Below are positions 44,429 through 56,127 of a stretch of DNA of 64,000 nucleotides, in pieces (within the stretch, counting starts at the first letter, position 1; every line of letters starts with the position of its first letter). Source of the DNA: Chytridium lagenaria (taxonomy: Eukaryota > Chytridiomycota > Chytridiomycetes > Chytridiales > Chytridiaceae); the NCBI GenBank assembly GCA_025449115.1, contig JAHLKC010000071.1:1-64000 (forward strand), read 5' to 3'. The translations under genes and the position numbers were made by a program. The notes under the pieces are model-generated. The model was given only the letters and a program-made list of their open reading frames with translations. It was not told the origin of the DNA and searched no databases.

Positions 44429-45522
44429 TTATTTGAAGTGAGCTACATAAAAATATGCCTTGAGTGCTTCTGAAACCCTCCATGAAATAAATAAGAGTTT
44501 TATTCGCCGTTTTCCAAGCCAGCTGTAACGGCGCGAATATGGAATATACTGATTAAAACTTGTAGCCTGTAGGGATGTTAGATGTGTGTGGAAAAATGTG
44601 ATGAGAGAACCTGATCTTCTAAGAATGTACATCACGATTGCTATGATGATGCCGATGACGATGAGGAAGATAAACAGCAAGAAGATTTTATCTGATGCCA
44701 TTCGTCTATAACCAACGTAATTTTTTAGTTTAAATCTAACGGCTGAAACATCGAAAGAATGTATTCACCTCATAAAAACCCTCAATTGCTTTTCCGCCCT
44801 CTTCATGTTGGTTTCGACCTGCTCAATGCCCTCCGCAATCGCATGGATCTGTTCTCCTTGTTTCCTCAACTCATCATTGACAGCCGTTCCAATCTAAAAA
44901 ATACAAAACAAACCGTCATACATAATATCACATCCACAAGAGCATGCGTTAAAGCAATACTTAGGATTATTTTACCTCTATAGTCTCCCCAATAAGCTGT
45001 TTTGCCCTGTTTGTACTCTGCATCGTCTGTTCCTGCACCTGAATCGCCGTCTGCGTAATCTCTTTTGCAGTCATATCCTCCGCAGCCGCTTTAAATCATC
45101 AACAAAGACTTCAACCCTTTATAGCTCACGTTTCTTTTTTGTATCATCTCCCTTTGCTGTCGTCTCCGACCACTCGACGTCCTGCAACAGTTTCCCAATC
45201 TTTGCATCATACTCCTTGACTTTTGCTTCCCAATCTGGTTTCTTGTCGTCACTGAGATCCCTGATCTCGACCAACAACGATCGATGGACTTGTTTTGCTC
45301 GCCCAAGACGATTACGGAGGTATGAGCATTTCTGTGCATGTCAACAAATTACTAATGGACATGTCAATTACCTCTATGCGTTCTTGACCTTTTAGCCTGG
45401 GGATCTCTTTAACGAGAACTGTCTCAATTCCGTAAGCAGGTCCTGCATCTGCTCATCGAATTCCTCGATTTCTGGTAGTAGAGGTCAACGACCGTCAATT
45501 CGTTATGCTTCTCACCAGACAT
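44429..45522 (-). CDS. Qb-SNARE, NPSN-like
   Basis: A tail-anchored membrane fusion protein. Exon 1 is just seven bases (ATG TCT G); a 44-nt intron joins it to EIEEFDEQMQDLLTEL. A Vti1-like N-terminal helical region follows (LVKEIPRLKGQERIE, DWEAKVKEYDAKIGKLLQDV). The SNARE helix reads TMQSTNRAKQLIGETIEIGT, DELRKQGEQIHAIAEGIEQV with the central Gln, then NMKRAEKQLRVFMRRMASDK. The anchor is IFLLFIFLIVIGIIIAIVMY. The R.MA(S/T)DK followed by FLFLIVIG pattern matches plant NPSN proteins better than Vti1, Bos1 or Gos1. The exact C-terminal end after the anchor is uncertain. A frame break near 45417 looks like an indel. Confidence 0.75.
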
Positions 45523-45632
45523 CGCCTTCAATTCAAATTGTCAAATTGTGTATTTATTATTTGAACAAAAACCCGAAGGGCACTCATTACTTGACTGCAC
45601 ACAACAAATATCTCTGTATGATCTTGAATCTA

Positions 45633-47421
45633 TTAATCATCATCAAACTTCATCTTCTTCCCAGCAGGCGCTGCAACAATCTGCGACTTCGCCGCCATCT
45701 TCTTCGCCTCCCAACTTGGATGCAATTTGCCTGCAGGCGTATTCTTCTTAGCTATCGGTGTTCTGTTTGCATTAAATGAAGGCGCAGGTCTCGGCGCAGC
45801 AGCCGTCGGCACATCATCGTCGCCAAACCTCCGTTTTTGTCCTGAAGGCAGTTTTATACCAGCATTGTTTGCCTTTTTAGCTTCCCAAGATGGGTGGAGC
45901 TTTTCTTGCGGTCGTAAAGATCTATCGCTGGATCCTCTCGATGTAGATCTGTCGTTGTAACGAACAGGCGGACTTTGTATATGTGGAGCTTCCAACTTCG
46001 CCTGTACCTGAAGATGCTTCGCTTCCTTTCCGTATTCCTTTTCCCAAAGCCTATAAAAAGGTCATTACAAATATTTTAAAGGAAGCGCCTACAATCTTCT
46101 CTGTCTTTGCCCCATCCGGTTCGTTTTTTTTGGGTAACTTTGCCATTTCGTCACGTATTTCGTCTTCTTCAGCGTCCGATATGCTCACGTCGGAAAGACC
46201 ATCGCCTAGGGAGGTAACGAATGTAGATTGTAATTTTCCAGTGGTTTTGGAGGGTTTGGAAGGTTTGGAAGGTTTGGAAGTTTTGGAGGGTTTAGGAGCT
46301 CGCTTGCTGACGGTATCTTCTTCATCATCGTCCTCCTCAGCGTCATCGTCAATATCGTCAAAGTCATCATCGCTGTTGTCTAAAACGAAGTCGGGGTCAA
46401 CGGCGAATTCATCGTCAAGGTCTTCCATGTCTGCGTCGTCGGAGCCAACTTCGTCGTCGATTAAATCAGGTGCGGGCGCTACCTTGTTGATGGACTTTAA
46501 TTTGGCGGGTTGGACAACTGACTTCGCATTATTATCCTTTTATAATTGGATTAGAGTCAAAGAAGTAAGAAGTGCGTGTAAATTAAATTTTGAAAACTAT
46601 AATATCACTCTACCTTCTCTACTTTAGCCTTTTTAGGCGTTCCTGTCACAGTTTCCTCTCGACTTTTCCTCTTCACTGATTTTCCATTTGTTACCGCATC
46701 CAGCATATCGATCACATGCTCAACACGGCCGTCATTTTCTTTGCCTGACAAAGTCGAGCGTACGCGCCCTGTGCAGGATGATCCACGGGGACAGTTTCAA
46801 TGTCAAGTGATTTGAAGAGTTCTTCCAGGAGGGATTTGGCGTCGTCGGAAAAGGTTTTGAATCTCATGCGAATGGCATGGCCGGATGCGGTCACGGCTTT
46901 GGTGGTCTGTAATAAGAGATGTTAGAAATTTACGTATACAAGCTGAAATACCTTAATCTTTGAAAGTTGTGCATCAAGCTTCTCAACCTCCTTTTTACGC
47001 TGAAGAAGTACATTTTCGGGAACATCCTTGCTATTTCTATTGCAAGAATGCATAAGTCACTCTCGAAGCTCTATAAAACAAAGAAAAAGGAAGAAGCCCC
47101 ATAAAAAAGACTAAATATAGGTTCAAAAGCAAAAAAAAATACCCACTCGATCTTTTGTTGTGCATTCTTAAGTTTCTTTATAAGCTTCTGTGTTTCCTCC
47201 TTCTTCACTACTTTTGCTGTTCTGCCCAATTCCTTCACTGCATGATGCTAAAAAAGTTAGCAAGTCCATCATAATCTGAATAATCTGAATACTCACTAGC
47301 TTCCGCTTCCTGATATCCTGATCCACAAATGCTCCATTTCCATTCTCAAGATCTTGCTGCTCAAAGCTCTCATCCCACCTTCAACCTCAAGTTGAGCATC
47401 GTCAACGTCTGAACCTGACAT
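45633..47421 (-). CDS. BUD22: BUD22 / SRFBP1 family ribosome biogenesis protein
   Basis: Bud22 is a nucleolar factor for small-subunit rRNA processing. It starts MSGSDVDDAQLEVEGG; a coiled region reads KKLKNAQQKIE, KEVEKLDAQLSKIKTTKAVT and ASGHAIRMRFKTFSDDAKSL. A long acidic Asp/Glu tract (about 46330-46460) and KPSK repeats (near 46240-46290) follow. The diagnostic C-terminus has KNRMGQRARRLLWEKEYGKE and two LHPSWEAKK motifs, ending GKKMKFDDD. Two copies of LHPSWEAKK, rather than one, are present. Frame changes near 46740 and 47375 look like indels. Its start is 51 bp from that of the divergent NUDCD1-like gene. Confidence 0.88.
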
Positions 47422-47472
47422 TTCATTTTTTTCGCACAGATTGTCTAATTGCACAACGAAGTAGACTTAAGC

Positions 47473-49416
47473 ATGCCTGCATCAATCTCGACACAGCACG
47501 TTCATATTAAAGTCGACAGAGCGCTCTTAAATCCCTTGTAAACTCTACCGTGTTCTTTCCATTTCTAATTGACATCAGGTTTGATGGATATAAACTACGA
47601 TATAGTCAGGGTGTGAGGGCGGTGGCTGCTGTCACTCTGGAAGTGCCATCGAGTTCGGGGGGCAAAGTGTCGTCTGTTCCGGGTTTACCGTATAAGAGAG
47701 TGGACCTTAGGGCAAAGTTTAATCACTTGTTTGTGGATACGTTTTGTGAGGGACGGGCGTTTTTTGTGAATGACCAGTATACTATAATGGAGGCTTTGAT
47801 GGAGGTGATCAAGCCTTTTTTTATATTAGGCATTGAGTATGAATCTCATTGATTTTTTTAATTGTTTTCTTTGCTATGATTAGAGCCCTACCTCGGTTCT
47901 TACAATTCGAGAAGTGTTTCAACTTCCCATTCCGTCGCTCCCCATCGAAGAACGAGAATACCCGTCCATCCAAACACCATCTCTTGACATGCTCATCATA
48001 GCCGACGGCGCAGGCTCTACTTATTTCCTCCACCTAACATCCCCGCCTTCTCTTCTTGCCGTTTCGACCGACAATTTACAAGATTCCACCTCACCCTCAG
48101 TTCTCCTTTCCTCCCTTCACGACGTGACAGGTCCCCAAAATTATCTCCGCTACCTCTTTCTCCGTGTCCGAATTCAAGAAACCGACGCCGTCAAACCAGT
48201 TGACCCCACAAGTCGCGTGATAGCCAGAAAGATGGTCACCTTTTATATCGACCTCGTCAGGGCGACGCTCTCACCTTCAACTCCCAACCAAAGCCTTGCT
48301 TTAGAGGTTCTTACCTCTGTGCGATCCCCTTCATTCCCTTATTCGGGTCTCATAGAACAAGACGGGTCATTTCTCATCTGCAGCTCCGAGCCAACAGAAT
48401 GCAATTTTCCCTAAACCCATCGTCACTCCACAGGTCGAACCCTCCACCCCCTTCCAGTCCCCATATATCTGGCTGCAAACCTCCACAGACCTTACCATTC
48501 ATCTCGACCTCCCCAACCCCGTTGACAAACGTCACGTTAAAGTCGAGTTCACTCGCACCTCCCTCACCGTAACCGTTCACCCCCCAACCACCCCCCGCCC
48601 CTACCTACACCTTCCATAAATCTCTCCACGCCGCAATCATCCCCACCGAAAGTCTCTGGACGATCGAACGCAACCTCCACATGACATTCCACCTCCAAAA
48701 ACACCATCAAGGCACGAAATGGACCCATTTGGGGGACGTTGACGATGACGTGTTGGAATGCGTCGATCCAAGTGAAATCGCGGCCGATACGTGAAACCCT
48801 GGAAAAGTACACGCAACAACCTGACAATCAACATCCGATCACCGCAATTTCTGAGCAACCCCGAAGAAGAAGATTACGAGGGATCAAACGCTTCATTCAC
48901 GCGGTTCACGTCATCAGGAGAAGTGACGCACATATGCAATTCCGGCTCCAAAGAATACATGGCAACCCTACCTCCTCGGACATTCTGTTCTTCGTTCCGA
49001 CGTTGACGGGATCCTGGTTACTGTTTCTCCCTCTGGCGTCTTTGAACATGTCGGCACGTTGGATGCGTTTCACTTTGTGCAAGCGAGTAAGAGGGATAAA
49101 CGGTTTGTGGGGTATCGAGAGATATGAGGCTTGGCGTTGTGGTTGAGGCTAGAAGACAGATGTATGTGTACAGAAGAACGGCAAGGGAGGGGGATTCGTC
49201 TTCTGAGCAGTATATTGGATTGGATGTGGTTGATGAAGTGGAGATGGTGGCAGCGGGGGATGTGGTTGGGTGAGGCAATTAGGGAATGGGGTTTGGGTCG
49301 TGTTAAAGGAACGGGCGGTTCTTGCTGTGACGACAATGGGACTAGCGTGTATCTTTCTATGTTCAGCCAATAGCCAACACAAATATACGAAAACGATGGC
49401 ATCTTCGCGTGACTAA
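47473..49416 (+). CDS. NudC domain-containing protein 1-like (NUDCD1)
   Basis: A co-chaperone-type protein with a central CS (p23-like) domain. Exon 1 reads MPASISTQHVHIKVDRALLN; the next begins FDGYKLRYSQGV, matching the family's RxLLxPxFEGYKL start. DQYTIMEALME follows. A beta-propeller-like region (48000-48410) reads IADGAGSTYFLHLTSPP and similar strands. The CS domain reads SPYIWLQTSTDLTIHLDLPN and KVEFTRTSLTVTVH (48450-48590). The C-terminal part has FVQASKRDKRFVGYRE, RQMYVYRRTAREGDSS and ERAVLAVTTMGLACIFLCSA, like the family end. Several frame shifts occur after 48600. The stop at 49414-49416 is in the best-matching frame. Confidence 0.82.
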
Positions 49417-49963
49417 ACCCACAGTTCGGGAGTTACAAGGCTGTATAAGTTCCATAATTGTGGTACCTAATATATCCCATATCGTGCTATGAGCAAGTTC
49501 CACCTTCATTTGGTTGCTTACGATACAGAGCGGTGATGGCGTCACGGTTTTTTAAAAAGTGAATTAAAGGACTCTTGAATGTCAAAGCGTCATTTTATAA
49601 TTGCACGAGACGTAGATTTATCTCGTCTGGAAAGAACGCGTTTCCCTATCACAAGCGGAATGCACCAACGACCATGAATGTTATATAAAAAGAACAGGTT
49701 TTTTCATTTTAAAAAAATCACGCTTTTTCGTTGGCACAGGCAAGCCAGATGGTGAAAAGAGGCGAGTAACAAAAAAAAGAGGTAAAAAAGGATTCAAAAA
49801 ATGGGGGAAAGGCACGGAATTGGTGGGAGAAAGGTCACAAGTAAAAAGGAGCGAGACATCTTCTTGTAAAAAAAAGCGTGTCTCGTTTTCTTCACCGGCT
49901 GCAGATTCGTGATAAAGGGTCTGGGGCACTAGTAGGGTCGGTGTTCGGAAAGGGTTGGGGCAT
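49417..49963. other. Convergent intergenic region
   Basis: Mostly 3' flanks of the NUDCD1-like gene and eIF5A. An apparent open frame on the minus strand (49681-49998) is 3' UTR-like and has no homology. Confidence 0.5.
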
Positions 49964-50630
49964 TTAACCGGACTTGTAGGAAAGAGCCATCTCCTCACCC
50001 ATAGCGGCGCTTAAGAGATAATGTCAAATTACAAAGCAAAAGAAAGCGACAGATAATGTAACGATGCAGTTTAAACACTTACACGACGGTGATGACAAGC
50101 TCCTTGCCTTCGTCGAACTCCGCCTGGATCTTCACACCAAGCTCGTTGTCGGGCAACTTAACATCGTCCTTGGTGGAGCCGTCAGGCTGCATGAGAGAGA
50201 GGAAACCGTCGTCAATGTCAAGGAGCGGGAACTCAGTACGGCGGACGTTGGGGACATCCCTGTGAATTGGTATGACATGATGAGATCAAAAATGGCGACA
50301 AAAAAAAAGTGTATCTACGTACATGTTGTGAGTAGAGGGTGAGAGATCCTCAAGCTTCTTTCCGGTAAAGATCTGAACAAAAACTTCAGCAAATCATGCT
50401 TTAAAGAGTTAAAACGGCCTGTAACTTACATCAATTGCGACAAGGTGGACCTTGGCGTGTCCGTGCTTTCCGGTCTTGGAGGTGGACATGTCGACGATCT
50501 TGCAGGGACGGCCCTTAATGACAACGTGTCCGTTCTTCCTGAGAGCGGAACACTGCATAGGGTAGGTGAGGGAGGCGCCGGATCCGGCGGACTCGAACTC
50601 CTCGTGGTGCTCCTCCTCAGGTGCGGACAT
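49964..50630 (-). CDS. TIF51A: Translation factor eIF5A
   Basis: Hypusine-carrying factor that relieves ribosome stalling. The protein begins [20 protein letters not shown], then [20 protein letters not shown] and [20 protein letters not shown]; the Lys in KTGKHGHAK is the expected hypusine site. [40 protein letters not shown] and [20 protein letters not shown] follow, and it ends [11 protein letters not shown]. Three short introns. The length of about 157 residues is normal. Codon use is biased to C/G third positions, as for highly expressed genes. Confidence 0.96.
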
Positions 50631-51748
50631 ATTTACTTTCTGTCAAATGGGTTAAGGCGTTAGTGTGCATGCAAATGAAGGTTGGTTCATTATGGGTTAG
50701 AGTAGAGAGAGCTTGGAGCAAATGATCATGATTCGGTTGTAAAGGTGATAATAAGAGTGAGAGTTTAAATTCCCGCTATGACCCTTCCGCATGGCCCCAA
50801 CATCCGTCTTTCTGACAGTCCTTCTTCTTTTCATTCATAATGTAAAAGAACTCCAAGTCTTGATGCCTCCATAAAGTAAAGGTTTGAGGGTGTATGTTAT
50901 ATGCGCTTAGCGTTGTGTTGTATGTGTGTGCGGGAGTACGTGTGTATGTGTATGGTATGAATCATGAATGACGGCCTCACCAAAGGGTGTTGAAGGTGGG
51001 GTGCGAAAAAGGAGGAAAAAAAAAGAATAGTAGCGATGGAAAGGGAGCCAGTGGCGGTTGGTTTGGTTGTTGAGGACAAACCTCGTTTGAAAAAAAAAAA
51101 AAGGGCGTTAATTAAAAAAAAAAAAAAGTCGGAAAAAAAAAGGTAGTACAAAGTGTGCTTTTTTTTTTTCCTGCTCAAAAATAAATAAATAATAATAAAT
51201 TAATAGTATCCTCACACGAGAAAACTTTATTCTATTCTTCTTCTCTCGGGCGGTTCGTTACTCAGGCCGTATTGGTAAAAACTCATCAAAAAACATAGGT
51301 AGCGTCTGTAAATACGTAGATATTTTAATATCAAGCTGTTGGTCGTTGGTTTATGGTCTACGGCGGAGGGAGGAGTTTAAAGAAGTTTGGGTTTGGAAAA
51401 ATACAACAACGAAAACTTCGTAGTTGACAGGAAGAGCTGAAAACTTCTTTGCGGTGGTCAGAGCAACATGTTATAAGAGGCAAAGAAGAAGAGAGGAGAT
51501 AAAACGATACAAGAACGATGGGAAACTAATAACGAACAACAAAAAAAAAAAAAAGAAAAAAGAAAAAAGGCGAGCTCTGGGAAGCCCAACTCCAAAGGGG
51601 CAAATCCCATAAAATAATTTCCTCAAAACACCATCACCGTTCTCCTCCCACTTCCAAATCCTCTTCAAATCCTCTTGCTTCCTCATTTTCATATCGCCAA
51701 AGCCCAAAAGTATAGAGAAGAGGTTGGCGCCAGCAAAATTTACAGAAC
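50631..51748. other. Intergenic region eIF5A / SEC13
   Basis: 1.1 kb between tandem minus-strand genes. It holds GT-rich sequence near 50920-50960 and several A or T homopolymers (51090-51170, 51540-51560). No gene was recognised. Confidence 0.5.
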
Positions 51749-53272
51749 TTATGAGGACTCGGTCACGTCGCCAATCTGGCCGTATTCTCCGTCCAAATTT
51801 TCCTTCCAAAGCGTAACCTTGTTGTCGCCACTTGACACGGCCAGAATGTTTCCAGACACCGACCAGCTAACGCGCCACACCGCATCAGGAAACGCCTCTT
51901 TTTTGAAGGGGCTTCTTAGTCCACGGGCCTGAATTTTCTTGAGTCCATATCAACACTGTCTTGTCCTGTTGAAGTGGATGACAATAAGTATGGTAAAAAG
52001 AAAAACAACGAAAAAAAACACGGTGTAAAACACATTTACAGTAAAGAAAGGAGCCACCGATACAAGAACTACTAAAATGATAATCAACTTACTTGGGATG
52101 CGCTAGCAATGTAGCTCGCAGGAAGACCAACACTTGGTGCCCACGACACGTCCCTAACCCAATCAGTGTGTCCCTCCAAAGCAGCATCCTCCTTCCACAT
52201 TCCGCTCTCCTCCCTAATAAAGCAAAACAAACATTAATTACCCGAACTACGCGTATTCAAAAACAAATGCCCCAAGTCTTACACCCACTTCCAGATTTTG
52301 ATGAGGTTATCGCAACCCGCAGACACGAATCGTTTGGGAGACGCGGGGTTCGCGCCGCCAGACATTGTGACGAGACTTCCGGGAATAGCGGAGGGTGCCC
52401 AGCTAACCGCATTCACACCAATGGAGTGGGCAATGATGGTAGTGGAGTCCCACGTGCCGTCCTCTACGATACATTAATGACTGTTAGCCATAGTAAAAAA
52501 TAACCACGAGTTCTATCCTATCCGTATACAAACCTTTATAGGTAAGTATAGAAATCTTTCCGTCTGACGACGCCGCGGCCAAAATCAGACCGTGCTCATG
52601 AGGTGCCCAAGAAATAGAGTTCACTGAAAAAAAGCTGTTAAAAGAGTGCTCTTGTAAAAATGTGACTCGTAAAAACTCGTTAGGTATTCGTCCTTACCTG
52701 AGGAAGTGTGGGCAAGATGTTCCTTTGCCTTGACCCACTGTCCATCAACCTCCCTCCAGATGTAAACACGGGCATCAAAGGAGCAAGACGCAAGAACGTT
52801 TCCAAACTTAGGATGGGCCCAAGAAATTTGCCAAACAGGGCCCTCGTGTCTGTATAAAGTATTCGAGAAACGCATTAGAGCATGCTTTCCTTTTTGCATT
52901 CCTTGTCTGCAACATTCCCACAGCTTTTGCAAAACAAACGACGAAACTTTTCGAGCTCTCTTTGAACGTACCCTTCGAGAACGCTGATGAGCTTATGACC
53001 CTCCGGTTCCACTTCAAAGATCCGGATAGTGCGATCAGACGAACATGTCGCAAGCTTCTTCCCATAATAGTCTAATTGCGCATCATGCTACAAGCAACGA
53101 AACCTCAAGTCAGCCAAAAAACCGTCTCCAAAAAAGCACCGATCGCCTCATCTAACTTACAATCATATCCTGATGAAGAGTGTCAAACGTATTCGCTGTT
53201 CCTGCCGCCTATGCATCCGGATGGTGATGAGATTAGTATACGCACTTGCGTTTCGTTGGGGAGCCTTACCAT
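51749..53272 (-). CDS. SEC13: SEC13, COPII coat and nuclear pore WD40 protein
   Basis: A six-bladed beta-propeller completed by Sec31 in COPII coats, by Nup145C in nuclear pores, and also part of SEACAT. The first exon appears to be the ATG alone (53270-53272), followed by GTAAGG...GCATAG and then [16 protein letters not shown]. Conserved blades read [127 protein letters not shown] and [20 protein letters not shown]. It ends DVTESS. The upstream in-frame TAG just before GCGGCAGG is why an intron is required there. Confidence 0.93.
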
Positions 53273-53317
53273 TTTTGCAGATTGATACTATAAAAATTTT
53301 ATGTTGGATGGGTGCAA

Positions 53318-53742
53318 ATGCTTGAGGGCATGGAGGTTGAGAGGGAGACCATTCTCGAAGCCATCCGGATGATGGACCAAGTCCCCAATGCTGGTACCTT
53401 TGATGTGTCGCCGACAATAAACTAACTGGTTGGTTTGTTTGTTGAAGTAAATCAAGTCACTTCATCTAACGGCCGCGTTGTATATCTGGTTAGAGCTGAG
53501 TTTTGGGCTTTTTTTAAAGCTTATCCTTGTCACTTATCCTGTGGGCGTACCCAACAATTGTACAGGTGAACGAGAAATCACGGTCCTATCTCTGCATCCC
53601 AAATGCTCATCATTGCACCTGTCTCGCCTCTAACATGTGCAAGCATCTCCTAGCAGCCACTATCTACGCACAACGAAACTTAACCCCATCTTCCCGAGGC
53701 CCTCATGACGACATGTACTTTGCCGCGATCAGCAAGGGTTGA
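53318..53742 (+). CDS. SWIM-domain protein, ZSWIM7/SWS1-like
   Basis: SWS1/ZSWIM7 is the SWIM zinc-finger subunit of the Shu complex that helps RAD51 in homologous recombination. The N-terminal helix reads TILEAIRMMDQ. VTSSNGRVVYL splices in phase, across an intron (GTTAGA...TTGTACAG), to VNEKSRSYLCIPNAHHCTCL and then ASNMCKHLLAATIYAQ. This is the CxCx(n)CxH metal motif, with Cys-His in CKHLLA. The human protein has the equivalent SPSGRRVYQV..TYTC and CKHLLAVYLS parts. The piece between 53390 and 53455 probably contains another intron, and the exact start is uncertain. It is head-to-head with SEC13. Confidence 0.75.
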
Positions 53743-53806
53743 TTGGGAAAAAAAGAGGAACAAGAGGAACAAACAAAAAACGACACGTCAACTTTAAAAA
53801 GTATAT

Positions 53807-55179
53807 CTATTGCGTTGCTTTCTTTTTGTATCGACCCTGAACCCAGACACGCTCCATGACGAGCTCGAGTTTCCGGTTCTCTATTGTTTTAGTGACATAG
53901 CGGTGGTCCTCAATCTCGAACCCGGCTTCTTCAACAAGCTTGCCAAGAAACTCGAGAGAGAAATATACGGAGAACGTGCCATCCTACCAAGAGAAAACAA
54001 AGACATATTATGAAAAAAGCTACTGTATCAAGTTGCTCGCTGAAAGGTTACCTGACGCGCATAAAAATGTGGTCGAATCATACGTCCAGGTTTAAATCGC
54101 AACTCTGCCTGATCCATCACTCCGTAATCCCGCATTAAAAGCGTGGCACCCGGTTTCATCGCACTTGCAATATTTTTGAACGCGTCCTGGAGTTTTCTAC
54201 AAATGAGGCAATATCAATATATCTGGTAACACCATTCTTTGACTCACTCTGGCGGAATGGCGCTGAGACAGAAAATGGCAGAAACGATATCTACGGATTC
54301 TTTTTCGATAGAATCTACGAGCGGATCTTTTGTGAGATCACATACAAAGCCTTTGCATCGAGCTTCGTCATAGCTTTGGTGTGATTTTACGAACTCAATA
54401 GCTCTGGCAGAATGCAGTAAATGGTTAAATGTTAAAATTTAACATACTTTTTCGAAAAGTCGCAAGCTTGATGATATGTCAGCCATATTTATAAACGTGG
54501 GGTATACCATAAATATATAGGTTTGGATTCCCCTCTAATAACGGCCAAATGAAAATTTCCCCACTCCGCATCCTTTGGCATGGTCAGTTTTTTCTTAATT
54601 CATTCAAAAACATCTTACCAACTTCCAGCAAGACCTGGTAAAAATTCGTGTGAATTCGAGTCTCGCGACAAATGAAACCCACAAACCTTTTTCGTCTCTC
54701 CCGCAGCTAATTCCTCAAATTCCCTTGCTGTCCAATGCCGATCCTAAAAAATATTATTATACGAAGCATTGGCATATTTACCTTGAAAAAGTTGGTGGTG
54801 TTGCGTTTATAAAAGTTGTCCCAGTTTTTTGCGGCTTCTTTGATCTGTACTCTGGATTATCATCAAAGTAAATGAATATCTTTACTTACAAACTATAAAA
54901 TCGTATAGTTAGAATGATATTTAATAAACACTAAAGTGTACCTTATTGGCGAGAAAGTCAGATAGAGGTTTGGCTGCATGAGCCGTGAGGATTTCTTTTT
55001 ACTCTGTCAGAACTTGCGATCTGTTCTGGGTCGAATGCATTGGTTGACAAGGATGAAGCATCTGTTGCTAGGTCTTCTCCTTCGTCCTGCTGGTGTAATG
55101 CCGCTTGGGATGATGATGACGATAATGCAGGTGACAGCAGGTCATGCTCAGGTACACCATCAGCAATGGAATTGTCCAT
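53807..55179 (-). CDS. tRNA m3C methyltransferase, METTL6/METTL2/Abp140 family
   Basis: SAM-dependent enzymes of this family methylate C32 of tRNAs. A Ser/Glu-rich N-terminus (MDNSIADGVPEHDLLSPALS) precedes NWDNFYKRNTTNFFKDRHWT, the family hallmark. It continues AREFEELAAGETKK and the SAM-binding motif EVGCGVGN with LLEGNPNLYIY. ACDFSKKAIEFVKSHQSYDE, FVCDLTKDPLVDSIEKESVD and VSAIFVLSAIPPEKLQDAFK follow. The rest reads LMRDYGVMDQAELRFKPGRM, QDGTFSVYFSLEFLGKLVEE and ENRKLELVMERVWVQGRYKK. The choice among METTL2, METTL6 and METTL8 is not settled; length and the N-terminal extension recall METTL6 or Abp140. Indels near 54560 and 55000 disturb the frame. Confidence 0.87.
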
Positions 55180-56127
55180 TTTTCTTATGCAAGAAGCAAA
55201 CAAACTTTGTGAAGTCCCGTTTCTATGTATGATACACTGCAACAGTGCCTATATTTTTGCATACGATAAAAGATACACATGAAAGGGGTCTGTCAAGCTG
55301 TTTATTCGCCCGTATAAATCTACGTGATCTTAGGAATAAGTAGAACCGACAAGCAGCCTTACCCTAGTGCGTAACATTTTGTGTGTTCCTGCCAATGCAC
55401 TCCAGCGCATTATTTAAAGACAAAGATTAATAAGGAGTAGCGGATTCGAATATCATTAATAAGAAAGAAAACGTACAACCCCTTAATCCATCACTAACAA
55501 TACACGTATACCTCATAGTCCAATAATCATTCTTTTTCAATACAACCTCCACCGTGATTCCAGAACCAATTTGAATATGAGAGTAAAAGGCTATACTGCG
55601 TCCGAATCTTCACTCTATATATACAAGCTTGAATTCGTGTCGAGTTCCAACAGACGCGAAAGTTGAAAACGCTTATATCTGCCCAACATCAACTTCACTG
55701 TGTGCGTGCTCCAATATCAACTTCATAATGAGACTTTGCACGATTCTGCTCTTGTAAGGCTGTGAAATCTGCGTGAGAGAAAAGTACGCAGCAAGTAGAA
55801 TTTATTGAACAGTGTTCACCAGAATGTACCTTTCCCATAAATTTGGAGGTGCTTCCCGCAGGCCACTATGCCGACGGCTGTCTCTCACCTCTTAACATTA
55901 ACGACCGGTTGAGATAAGAATAACAAGATCTCCGGTAGGAAACAGATTACTGAGTAAACAACAAACAGATGTGGCATGAAGAGCTTGAATGTGATGAATG
56001 TCCAAACAATCTTGTCCCACCCACCCAAAATTGTCAGCAAAAAAAAAATCCAACGAAGTAGGGTGTGGCTTTTTTAATAGGTTCGGCCTTTTTCTTCGAA
56101 TTCATTTTCAAGTCGACACCAGTGAAC
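55180..56127. other. Divergent intergenic region (methyltransferase / eL20)
   Basis: About 950 bases upstream of the ribosomal protein gene. No gene or RNA was recognised. Confidence 0.5.

Noticed and set aside
50445..50663. Plus-strand open frame opposite eIF5A
   Set aside because: An antisense shadow of the same kind.
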